From Cladophialophora immunda (lineage: Eukaryota; Ascomycota; Eurotiomycetes; Chaetothyriales; Herpotrichiellaceae): a stretch of DNA of 64,000 bases. The number at the start of each line of letters is the position of its first letter. Position 1 is the first letter of the stretch. Positions 55,501-64,000 of the stretch are shown here, one piece after another. Both the position numbers and the translations under genes were made by a program. The notes below the pieces were generated by a model that had not been told where the DNA came from, searched no databases, and was given only the letters and a program-made list of their open reading frames with translations. Location: contig NW_015622542.1 in the NCBI RefSeq assembly GCF_000835495.1, positions 2,750,485 through 2,814,484 of the forward strand. Reading direction: 5' to 3'.

Positions 55501-57153
55501 ATGGCTTCCCTCGTCGCCAAGCCTCTCGAACCTGCCATGACGACCTCTGATGAGTTCCGCTTCCTCTCAAAGCAACCCGATTACAACAAAGTTATTATCG
55601 ACTCCGAGGAGCTTAGACGTCGAATCTGGCTCAGTCAACCGCGAACATGGACCACCACTAGAAACCAGCGATCTGCTGGTCTAGGAGACCTCGACAAACT
55701 CCCCCTCGAAATACAAATATATACCTTTGCCAGCACCCCCGTCAACAGTCTGATCAACCTCCGGGCGACCAATTCCCATGCCAAACAACTTATTGAGCAA
55801 TGGGAGCCTTTCAGGGCCATGATGACCCATGGGCCAGATGCAGTCCGTGCGCTTCTGGCGACAGGCGCCGGTTACATATGGACAGTGCCCCAATTGGTCG
55901 ATGTTCTCTTCACCACCAAATGTGAGTTTTGTGGAGAGCATGGTGAGATACTACACCTGCTGCAGCTCAAACGCTGCTGCTTTCGGTGCCTGTCTCAAGA
56001 GCGCGAACTATTAGCCATCAACCTCGGCTACGCTCAATACACCATGAGGCTTTCCCAGGCCCAGCTGCGAAAGCTTCCACAGCTGGTGACTGTGCCTCAG
56101 AACTGCTTTTGGGGATTTCCAGCCCAGAAAGGCCATGTTTTTGACTACAAGGCTGCTATGGACATCCTCCGTGAACAAGGACCAAAGGCATCGATCGCTT
56201 TGGATGAGGCGCCTCCGGCGTCTTGCAAAATCCCCCTGATACACACTGGACTCGAACTGGCTGCAGACCAACGCAGCATCCGACCACGGTCAAAGTCGTC
56301 AATCCAAGGCCGCCGTTGCCAAACGCCGTTACGTCTACTGGACGTGGAAATCTCTCCGCCCGAAACCACTTACGCACAACACGCCTGCGCGGTGCGAGTT
56401 CCCGCTCTGAGACGCCTGTCTAGGCGCCTTCCAGATGGTTCCCTCCAGACGACAATCGCAAAGATTGAGGCGGTCCACTGTGCCGGATGTGCCTACTTCT
56501 GGAACTATCACTCGCCTTTACCCTGGCAGTTCCACCGCCTCTATCCACATCAGCAGGGGAAGGTGGACACGGAGTTCAATCAACATCTAAGACACTGCGT
56601 TTATGCTCGGCTGCAGTGGACATGGATCCACAATCCCTGGCATCCTTTGCCAAGGGAGCACTTCGAGCATATCCTCAAGAACTTCAGGTTGTCATATCTT
56701 CCAAGACACGGCGGTTTTCGTGCTGCCGAGGAGCTCGCACTATTTGAGAGGATTCCAGGCGACGTGGTGACCCTGATGGACTCTAGCGACATCGATTCGA
56801 CCACCTTTTCTCCACAATATACCTGGCCGGAGTTCGAGAATGGCAACGAGGAGGACTCGACCCCCAACCGACAATCACACGCCTCTTTCCTGCAACTTGA
56901 AAGGATGAGAGCGATCGCCCGCCGGAATCCCACCGACAAAAGAGATCACTACTGGGACAACTTGGTGAGCCAAGAAGCAGTGAGCCAGGCAAATTGGGCA
57001 TGTGCACACGCCCACAGCAGCAAGGTCGCCCTCTTCCGTGGGCCGGCTTCAATTCTGAGGGAGAAGCAGCGGCTATATGAGAGGAAATTCCGAGCGGAGG
57101 GAAGGCCATCGGGCAGACAATCTGAATGGGGGTTTGGCCACTTCTACATCTAG
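55501..57153 (+). CDS. F-box domain protein, fungal-specific
   Basis: A single-exon 550-residue protein. An F-box-like segment at about 63-98 (DLDKLPLEIQIYTFA, then LINLRATNSHAKQL) suggests recruitment to an SCF ubiquitin ligase through Skp1. A cysteine cluster follows at about 141-163 (CEFCGEHGE, then KRCCFRC), which may bind zinc. A second cysteine pair (HCAGC) is near residue 325. The rest is rich in Trp/His/Arg with no repeats, so the substrate-binding part is not a WD40 or LRR domain. This layout is common in expanded, poorly studied F-box families of filamentous fungi. The start is the first ATG, preceded by a pyrimidine-rich leader. Confidence 0.75.
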   Translation: MASLVAKPLEPAMTTSDEFRFLSKQPDYNKVIIDSEELRRRIWLSQPRTWTTTRNQRSAGLGDLDKLPLEIQIYTFASTPVNSLINLRATNSHAKQLIEQWEPFRAMMTHGPDAVRALLATGAGYIWTVPQLVDVLFTTKCEFCGEHGEILHLLQLKRCCFRCLSQERELLAINLGYAQYTMRLSQAQLRKLPQLVTVPQNCFWGFPAQKGHVFDYKAAMDILREQGPKASIALDEAPPASCKIPLIHTGLELAADQRSIRPRSKSSIQGRRCQTPLRLLDVEISPPETTYAQHACAVRVPALRRLSRRLPDGSLQTTIAKIEAVHCAGCAYFWNYHSPLPWQFHRLYPHQQGKVDTEFNQHLRHCVYARLQWTWIHNPWHPLPREHFEHILKNFRLSYLPRHGGFRAAEELALFERIPGDVVTLMDSSDIDSTTFSPQYTWPEFENGNEEDSTPNRQSHASFLQLERMRAIARRNPTDKRDHYWDNLVSQEAVSQANWACAHAHSSKVALFRGPASILREKQRLYERKFRAEGRPSGRQSEWGFGHFYI

Positions 57154-58525
57154 TGCCTCCGACAAAGAAGGGAAAGACTCTACCTTCTCCAAGGTCAAAA
57201 GTGAGGGAGCGGCAATCTCACAAGTCGCAAAACACAATTCAAACAGCATCTCGACAATCTCACTGCGACAGCAACAAATTGGAACTCGACGACTCCAAAA
57301 CGAGGGACGTGGCGAAACAGTGAGCCGCTGGATCAGCAAAACAACCTCCTCCTCGACAACCAACAGACACACCGAACAGGCATTTCAAAAGGAACAAACT
57401 CCGCAAAATGACTGGCAGCAGGTGGTAGACAGCGCCATATGGAGTTTCCAGCAAGCAGCATAAGGGAGCAAAATCCGCCTCATCTGGAAACAGGACCAAG
57501 GCATCTCCCTACCACCAAATTGAAAGCAGGAACCACGATATCTTGACCGAGACACAGAAATACACGAAACACAATTCGCATCCAACAGAGAGAAATGGTC
57601 AGTCAGCCGACGTGCATGGAGGAGATTGGTGCTGGGATATTTCAGAACATGATGGACATGAATTGCGAACGACAACAAAGATTGATGGCGGCCAAGTGAT
57701 CTCATCCAGTCCGCAGCATGACATTGGAAACGAATACACTCCAACTTTGCCCAACTGGATGGACTTGAACGTGGAAACGCAACAGTTTGATGGGGAGAGA
57801 AGGACGGACGGCGTTGGACGGGATGGAGATCGACACGGAAACGGAAACGGAAACAAAAACGGGACATGCGGCTGGGATTGGACCTGGGACAGGAACGACA
57901 ATGTACAGAACTGGAAGTGAGAACGAGAAGAATTCTTTCGTGCGACCACAGGAGACTCGACGGGCAATTCTTGGGTTTGGGCTTCGACAACTGGTTCAGA
58001 CACGACACGGAGGCAACGACAAGGCTTGCAGAAGCGAAATTATGGGCGCTGGCGGATCAATCACATATCTTGGGATACCGTGTATCGGACATCAGCTGGA
58101 GGAGGAACAGATTAGAAGGGATACGACATGAAGGATATGATGGATTTGGACAATATGACGAGGCACGACACGACACGAAAGGATAGAATACTGTTATATG
58201 ATGCGGAGATATGAAGCAGACATCGAAATGAACGAATGAATCTAGACAAACCAAGACAAGACATTGTACTGCCTCGAAATTTGTAGACATCGCCTGTCGG
58301 TGGACAGTAGAAGAAGACGAGGGCAGACAATAACAAGCTCTTGATACAACCGAAAACAGGACGTCAAAAAGGGCGCCGTGAACACCCACAACCACAAGTT
58401 CTGTCCCTCGATGGATTGTGCCCTCTTGACTGTCCCCGACTCTACTCCTCCGATTGACGAATGCCCCTTTCATCTCAGTCCCCCGTCACAAGGAATGACC
58501 GCACCGTCTCGCCGACATTGAAAAC
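57154..58525. other. Convergent intergenic region with short repeats
   Basis: It is 1.4 kb. It contains an ACGGAA hexamer repeat at about 57835-57858 and an ACGAC repeat near 58163-58175. Open frames up to 207 codons on the minus strand are Ser/Phe/Arg-rich repeats of this composition and look non-coding. Confidence 0.45.
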
Positions 58526-59518
58526 TCAGTACCACCGAGGCCGATACTCGGGCCAGACGCTCAGCTCGCGGCGAAAGCGGTTGAGGACGGCGGCGTCGCC
58601 GTCGAAGTCGACGCCGGCGCTGCGCAGCTTCTTGTGGTCGACCTCGCCGTCGACCCAGTCGGCGGCGTAGGCCATCTCGTCGGCCCAGCCCTCGACCAGG
58701 TCCCGGACGTCGCGGGGCAGCTTGATGCGGCTGCGGCCCCGCCACCAGGCCGGGCTGGCCACGAAGGCGAGCATGATGCGCGGCGCGGCCGTCAGGTTGG
58801 GCCTGCCGGCGTGCCAGAGGCGCAGGTCGCGGATGATCAGGCTGCCCTTGCGGGTGCGCACCTGCACGGGTGGCGAGTGCGCGCGGCGCTGCTCGAGCGG
58901 GCCCGGCTGGATGGTGAGCAGGTCCTCGTCCCCCTCATCCTTTGCGGCGCGGTTGTGCGCCTCGTGCACCGACACGTGGTGGCTGCCCACCCACACCTCG
59001 GTGCCGCCGTTCTCGGGCGTCACGTCGACCAGGTTGATGTTGATCACGTACGCGAACGGGAAGTACGCCGGGTGCGCGAACTCGCAGTCCGAGTGCACCG
59101 GCTGGCGGCCGTCCGGGGGCGCCTGGAGCGCCGTGTTACCGTTGGCGTAGTGGATGACCGGCCGCGGGCCCAGCACCGCCGCCAGGATGGCCGCCGCGAA
59201 CGGGTTGCACCACACGTCCTTGAACATGAGGGCCCGGGTGGGCGGCGGCGCCTGATCCATGTTGCGCGTGTGCTTGCCGAAGTTGAAGTGGTGGTCCGGG
59301 TCCGCGGCGATCTCGAGCGCCTCCGGCGCCAACTGGGCGTTCAGCGCGTCGAGGTGCGCCGGGTCGATGGCGTTGTCGAGCACGACGATGCCATCCTTGT
59401 GCAGGAACGCGGCGCCCTCGCCGACCAGGTCCAGCGGTGCTTGGCCCGACTGGCGCACCTCCTCGGGGATGTGGATGGTATGGACCTCTTGGTCGTGGAC
59501 CGGAGTATACGATCCCAT
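58526..59518 (-). CDS. Phytanoyl-CoA dioxygenase family protein (Fe(II)/2-oxoglutarate oxygenase)
   Basis: A single-exon 330-residue non-heme iron oxygenase. The iron-binding facial triad is visible: His142-x-Asp144 in PVHSDCEF and His236 in LWHAGRPN; Arg247 (APRIMLAF) is placed to bind 2-oxoglutarate. Supporting blocks: GIVVLDNAIDPAHL, MFKDVWCNPFAAAIL, ENGGTEVWVGSHH and KGSLIIRDLRLWH. The family hydroxylates lipids, alkaloids and other small molecules; the substrate is not predictable. There is no targeting signal. The coding sequence is very GC-rich with biased third positions, so a long opposite-strand shadow frame exists. No secondary-metabolite backbone gene is nearby. Confidence 0.88.
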   Translation of the reverse strand: MGSYTPVHDQEVHTIHIPEEVRQSGQAPLDLVGEGAAFLHKDGIVVLDNAIDPAHLDALNAQLAPEALEIAADPDHHFNFGKHTRNMDQAPPPTRALMFKDVWCNPFAAAILAAVLGPRPVIHYANGNTALQAPPDGRQPVHSDCEFAHPAYFPFAYVININLVDVTPENGGTEVWVGSHHVSVHEAHNRAAKDEGDEDLLTIQPGPLEQRRAHSPPVQVRTRKGSLIIRDLRLWHAGRPNLTAAPRIMLAFVASPAWWRGRSRIKLPRDVRDLVEGWADEMAYAADWVDGEVDHKKLRSAGVDFDGDAAVLNRFRRELSVWPEYRPRWY

Positions 59519-61153
59519 TCTGGCTAAACTGTGCCCACGAGACTCTTGCTATCCTTCCAAGGCGAGATGCTTGGTCTCTGACGATGTCTTCCCCAAGGCC
59601 GTGGAGATTACTTAGAAGATGAATATCTTTGCGGCAACGTCAATCAAACCCCCATGCCCCCCAAAACGACTGGGATCACCGGTCCAGAAGCGAGTCAGTC
59701 TCGCCCTCCCTCGCATGGGACCCTAACCTGCCTGTCCAGCCGAGGCCACGCGATCCAGACTCGAAAATGGAAGGGAAGCGACTCTAGGGTGGTGCTTATC
59801 ATCGATCAGCCATCAGGTTGCATTGTCGATGATGAGGGGTATGCGCATTTGCGGCTCAGAGCCAAAGGGGGAAACGGTCTCGAGAACGATAAAGAACGGA
59901 GACGCGGAAATGGCCGACGCGCCTCTGTACGGTGAGTCAATCGACCGTATGCGATAGATGAGTATAACAGAGTATTCCCTGACAGGGTAAAAGTCTGGCA
60001 CGCCTCGAGGCCTCAACGGTTGTCCCAAATGGGTGCAAGATTGCCTCTTTGGGATCCTTATCAGGCGCTCTATTGCCATGATTCGCCTTCCAAATTCCAA
60101 CGATGATCTGGCGAGCAAGATTAAATCTGACCGCCTAGAGATTTGGTCTCTCATGACTAGGGTTGATATTCCCACTTTCGTGTTATCGACGTAGCAGCAG
60201 CATTTGGCCTCCTGAATGATCTTGATATTTCCCTTTTCGGCCTGATCGAGCGGAAATACAGACCCATCTGCCTCCTGGATGTATAAAGGTCATGCAGTGT
60301 GCGAAGGCTGTGACACAATTCTCGAGAGGAGGGACGCTTAAATAATGCGAAAGCTGTGAGCAAACTGGGTATCTGCTCTCAAGTGACAAGTCCCTTATGC
60401 TTTTGCGTCGTGCACTGTTCAAATCCGACGAATCCTCCTCCTCAAAAGAATACATCAACAACTTCATAAGATATCGAACGCACAAACAGCCGTCACTCAA
60501 TACGTGGACGCTGCAAATGGAGTCCGTTTCGCAAATCGACGTATTGGTAAGGATGGTGTTCCCTTGTTCATACATATTCCCCCTATCGCCCCAATATGAA
60601 TATGTGGGATCCCCTGTTCGTCAACACGCTCTCCAGAACCAGAACCGTGGTGGTTTTCGACGACGTTGAGTTAACTTCGACAAAATTCCAGAAACGTTTC
60701 AATGCTGGAGCTGGATGACTTTGTTATTGCTTTGTCGAAGCTCTCGGCTTTTCAAGTTTGAATTTTTGGGCTTCCCGTGGGCGGCGATTGTGCTCAGATC
60801 ACTGGACAGCGCTACATCTCATCGGCACCGGTTCGTCGATGCCGTCAGCAAATTATGTTGCTGGAGTCGGTCATCTGGCCACGAGAGGATCCTTCACCTT
60901 CTGGTGGGCATCGTGCAGCACAGAGGCAATTCGAGGCGGCGACGGTTTCATTCAAGAGAAACCCTCAAGCAACTTCGACCAGTGGGGAGAACTCAGGATG
61001 CGCGTTTTTGTCGCTAATAGCGAAAATGAGAAGGTGATCTCAATAGGGTGAAGCTGTGAGATATATCATGAGTTCCCAAACGCGCAGCCTACTATCTGCG
61101 GCCCGCTGGTCATCGGCGTCTGTGGCAGTACGCGACGCTTTGCGCAACCCACG
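59519..61153. other. Intergenic stretch of about 1.6 kb
   Basis: It lies between the dioxygenase start and the stop of the Fungal_trans_2 gene. Short frames on both strands lack motifs and splice support. I see no repeats of note. Confidence 0.5.
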
Positions 61154-62843
61154 TCAATATGTTTCTTGATGAAAACGACTTTGATCCATATCCGTCCAAG
61201 CGGTGATCGGATCACCAGGCAGGTGGAGAGATGTGTCGATGCTTCGCCAAAGGCCCAATCCGTAGTCTTCTTGAAGGCTGTCGATCCAGAACACTTTCCG
61301 AAGTTGACATTTGACATTTTCCCAAGTGAAGACACCATGGCGGAGGCTCGGGGAATGCACCAACCGTGCCCGGAACCAGATATACTGATCCGTCTCGATA
61401 GACACGAGACCTCCCATGAAAAGAACCCAGAACATTAACTCCTCGGACAACGCCTCCGGCTCGACAGCAAGGCAGGCCATTTTCAGCTCTCGGGAAAGAT
61501 GGCCAGAGCAACGTCTGGTGAATGGGACTTCGCGGGTGAGCGTCTGGATGAAGATCAGAGCTGCTATCACGCACACTCTTTCGACAAACCCCTGCTTTGG
61601 GTTTTGTGACCGGAGTAAGTCGTGCTGAATGCAAGTCACATCCTCGTCAAAGGCAAGAGGATCAATCGGGGTCTGCATATCGGCGGCATGGTTGAGAACA
61701 TGGCATAAGTATGTGAGCTCGGCAAGAGCATTCGACACGGGCAGTGTCAAATCGGGGTCCAGCATCGGCGGGTCAATGGGCGTCAAATCTGACTGAAGCA
61801 CCATTGCACTGTAGAGCGATTGAGTCTTTCTGACCGGCCGCGGAAAATGAGGGTGTGAGAGCGTATCAACGGCACCAATCGTATCGGCCCGATAGATCTT
61901 CATGTGCAACACATCCCTCACAGCCCCAAAACCGCCTCTTGCTCGTACCATTTCGGACATGCCAGCAGCATGCATCTCCCATTTTTGATGATTGCCCATG
62001 TGGTTCTCATTCAGTGCCAGGCAAGACACAGCACCGATGGTAAGGTCCGAATACTTGCCGTCGTGGATTCTGCGGTTGAGTCGATTGAGAATCACCTTCA
62101 TGAGCAGATGCGAGTCTTTGAACGTTTGATGCCCGGACCCGACGAAGAAGTGTGTGGCGCATGAGAATAGAATCGTGTGCAGGCTAACCTCGTCTGTCAC
62201 AACGGCAGGAAGCCATATTGTTTCAATGGGGTTGTACGTGAGTCGCACCTTTCTGCTGATCGGATACATGGACGCAGCAAGGCGTGTAGGATCTTCGTTC
62301 GGCGTCAGCAAATGACTATAGTGATAATTTGTGGGATAGAGGCATACAGTAGGTCATGAACTTTTGGAAGGAGCTCACTTCAGGATCGATGACCGTGTAA
62401 AGGGCAGTGGCTGTTCCAGGAAGTGTCTGCTTGAGAAAAGATACATCCTTCCTTGCCTCCGCTAACTCGGTAGGGGGGATATGAAGCTTGACTTTCGTGT
62501 CTGCTACTTGCTTCTCTGTCCTTTTGATCTGATCGGTCTTTTTCGACTTGGCAGGCTGTCTTTGTTTCCTCTCCGAGGGTTTGTACGCCATAAACTGGAT
62601 TTGACCGGACTCCCTTGGATTGACCTTCGCCTGCGTGTCCCCAAGTCTAGCCTGAGGCGGAGACTTTGATCTTGTTTTGGCCTGCCCATTTGCAACCCTG
62701 ATGGTAACTTCAGGCACGCGCGAGGTTTGGAGATCGAGCTCCTGGAATAGTGCGTCATTCTTGGCCTTCTTCTTGCGCCGTTGCCATCCTCTGTCCACCA
62801 TGAACAGTGGCTGAGACGGGAAAATCACCGCTTCCTCGGCCAT
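61154..62843 (-). CDS. Fungal_trans_2 (DUF3468-like) regulator without visible zinc cluster
   Basis: Probable transcription-related protein. The model uses exons 62348-62843 and 61154-62292 (55-bp intron, GTATGC donor, GCTGACG branch), giving 544 residues. The intron borders are the uncertain part, since another donor (GTGAGC at 62373-62378) exists but does not fit the frame. The N-terminus is MAEEAVIFPSQPLF followed by a basic WQRRKKKAKND stretch and a Lys/Gln/Ser-rich region, with no Cys6 motif. The C-terminal region carries the family signature: YNPIETIWLPAVVTDEVSLH, ILFSCATHFF, GAVSCLALNENHMGN, KWEMHAAGMSEMVRARGGF. Related proteins in fungi often have an N-terminal KRRGRK-like stretch instead of a zinc cluster. 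Divergent from the next gene by 406 bp. Confidence 0.75.
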
Positions 62844-63249
62844 GATGGATAACTGCACAACTTCTCTGTCAATATCAACCCCCCGATTAGTAGACGTGAT
62901 GACTCGTGTTCAATGAAAATCTGGAAATAGGTCTAGATTGTCAAGTGTCCGGAACGCCTGAGCATCGTAAGACGCCTGACTAATCGACGCCACCCGCAAG
63001 GCTGAATATCTCAGCCTCGTCTTCTTCGCATTCTGGCCCTTTTCACCGAAAAGCTTGAAGCCCTCGGCCGTAGACAGGGGCATCCTTGACCAGGTTTCGG
63101 CGCCCTCGGCCGAGAGAGCTGTCCAACCACAGAAGAGCTGCCGTTTGCAGGCAGCAACATTCCGGTTGTCCACAGGCCGATGGTACAATGATTGATACAA
63201 CCCTATTGATGGAGAACAAACTCGTCTTCCTTCGATCAAAAGACTCAAA
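62844..63249. promoter_or_regulatory. Divergent promoter between Fungal_trans_2 gene and epimerase-like gene
   Basis: 406 bp lie between the two divergent starts. A minus-strand frame at 62910-63314 overlaps the epimerase start and is not supported. Confidence 0.4.
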
Positions 63250-64000
63250 ATGAAAGCCATTCTGACTGGGGCCACGGGCTTTATTGGGGGCGAAGTTCTC
63301 AACCAATGCCTCACACATCCTCAAATCACCTCGATTGTGGTGCTCTCTCGCCGTGCATTGCCCGAGCCGGCTGCAAGCAATTCCAAGGTCAAAGTCGTGA
63401 TTCTCCAGGACTTCACGAACTATCCCGATTCGGTATTGCCTGAGCTCAGAGACGCAGACTTTTGCATCTGGTAAGGGCCACTCTGCTTTCTTGAGGGCAC
63501 GTCCGAGCTTGGATGACCGACGCGTTTTGGAAGGTCTCTAGGCACATACACCGGCGGTGAAGAAGTCGAAGCCGGCTATCCACTCGCATTCTGCGAAGCA
63601 ATTGCCAAAGCCCGCAATGGAGCGACGACCAAGCTGTTCCGGATGGTCTACTTAAGCGGCATGTTCGTGATCAATGACCAGAATGCTTCGTTGTGGTTTC
63701 TCACCACGACTCGCAAGGCCAAGGTACCGCTTTGCCCATCGCACGTTTCCAGGAGACTCCATTTCTCTGACAACTCTGCTTAGGGGCTCGCGGAGACGAG
63801 GCTGCTGGCCTTTTCGGACGAGCAGAAACAGAACCACAAAAGCTGGGAGTCATATGTGGTCAGGCCCGGTGGTGTGCTGCACAAGCAGACCGCTGGCCTT
63901 AACACCGCCACATGTGGGAACAGACTCGTGATCGGTGTAGGTGTACTCGCGGCGGCCATGATCGAGACAGCTTTGGAGGGGAATCCTGAATACAAAATAT
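63250..64000 (+). CDS. NAD(P)-binding nucleoside-diphosphate-sugar epimerase-like protein (3' end outside window)
   Basis: A Rossmann-fold protein of the atypical/extended SDR group. Visible exons are 63250-63470, 63534-63723 and 63784 to the window end (introns 63 and 60 bp), about 209 residues. It begins MKAILTGATGFIGGEVLNQC with the nucleotide-binding TGATGFIGG. VVLSRRALPEP follows, then, after the first splice, DFCIWSLGTYTGGEEV. The third exon includes SYVVRPGGVLHK, typical of these small fungal epimerase-like proteins. The alternative acceptor TAG eight bases on would break the frame, so the AAG acceptor at 63531-63533 is preferred. A hydrophobic stretch near the end (VIGVGVLAAAMIETAL) is common in the group. 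The substrate is unknown. Confidence 0.82.

Noticed and set aside
57385..58008. 207-codon minus-strand frame in the region after the F-box gene
   Set aside because: Driven by simple repeats; Ser/Phe/Arg-rich without motifs.
58634..59527. 297-codon plus-strand frame opposite the dioxygenase
   Set aside because: Same effect of strong GC bias; the dioxygenase frame carries the iron-binding triad.
1..64000. CRISPR arrays, prophage, bacterial operons, intact transposons
   Set aside because: No spaced direct repeats, no transposase or reverse transcriptase motifs, and the genes are eukaryotic with introns.

Overview
The window is nuclear DNA of a filamentous ascomycete (Pezizomycotina). Genes are split by short introns (about 45-225 bp, mostly 46-76) with GT-AG borders and CTAAC/CTGAC-like branch sites. 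Gene spacing is about 2 kb, both strands are used, and the families are typically fungal: Zn2Cys6 regulators, a Dal5-type permease, a GT15 mannosyltransferase and a Fungal_trans_2 protein. I cannot fix the order or genus from sequence alone. I rebuilt exon structures by hand from splice signals, reading-frame continuity and protein-family expectation, and every multi-exon model listed for a recognised gene closes in frame.

Layout. 1-416: C-terminus of a probable GPI-anchored wall protein. 1290-2074: an uncertain spliced gene. 2379-5447: complex I PSST subunit (-), TRAPPC2L (+) and a Dot5-type peroxiredoxin (-). 7947-9308: casein kinase I (-), flanked by two long gene-free stretches. 12742-14457: carboxylesterase (+). 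15126-15970: cis-CaaD-like tautomerase (-). 16646-18423: Zn2Cys6 regulator (-). 19069-21034: nine-exon Dal5-family permease (-). 21035-24984: no intact gene, but broken coding traces. 24985-31851: cytochrome b561-like protein, sulfite oxidase-type molybdoenzyme and catalase, all (+). 32487-35090: second Zn2Cys6 regulator (-).

From 35926 onward the genes are mostly housekeeping: stomatin-like protein (+), HIRA (+), KTR/GT15 mannosyltransferase (+), OLA1/YchF (-), a short-chain dehydrogenase (+), IPI3 (-), ribosomal protein uL13 (+), a proline-rich unknown (-) and CDP-alcohol phosphotransferase EPT1/CPT1 (-). The right end holds an F-box protein (+), a phytanoyl-CoA-dioxygenase-like enzyme (-), a Fungal_trans_2 protein (-) and an NAD(P)-binding epimerase-like gene running off the edge (+).

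Genes that may work together: the heme-less sulfite oxidase (a possible H2O2 source) and the catalase just downstream; the Zn2Cys6 regulator and the adjacent permease; and IPI3 with uL13, which share a 304-bp divergent promoter and both serve the 60S subunit. I see no CRISPR array, intact transposon, tRNA or rRNA gene. The most notable details are architectural: a 10-nt micro-exon and a phased CAYGTG array at the EPT1/CPT1 gene, a kinase intron whose donor overlaps an alternative stop, a GC-AG intron, and three separate 7-bp tandem arrays between genes.
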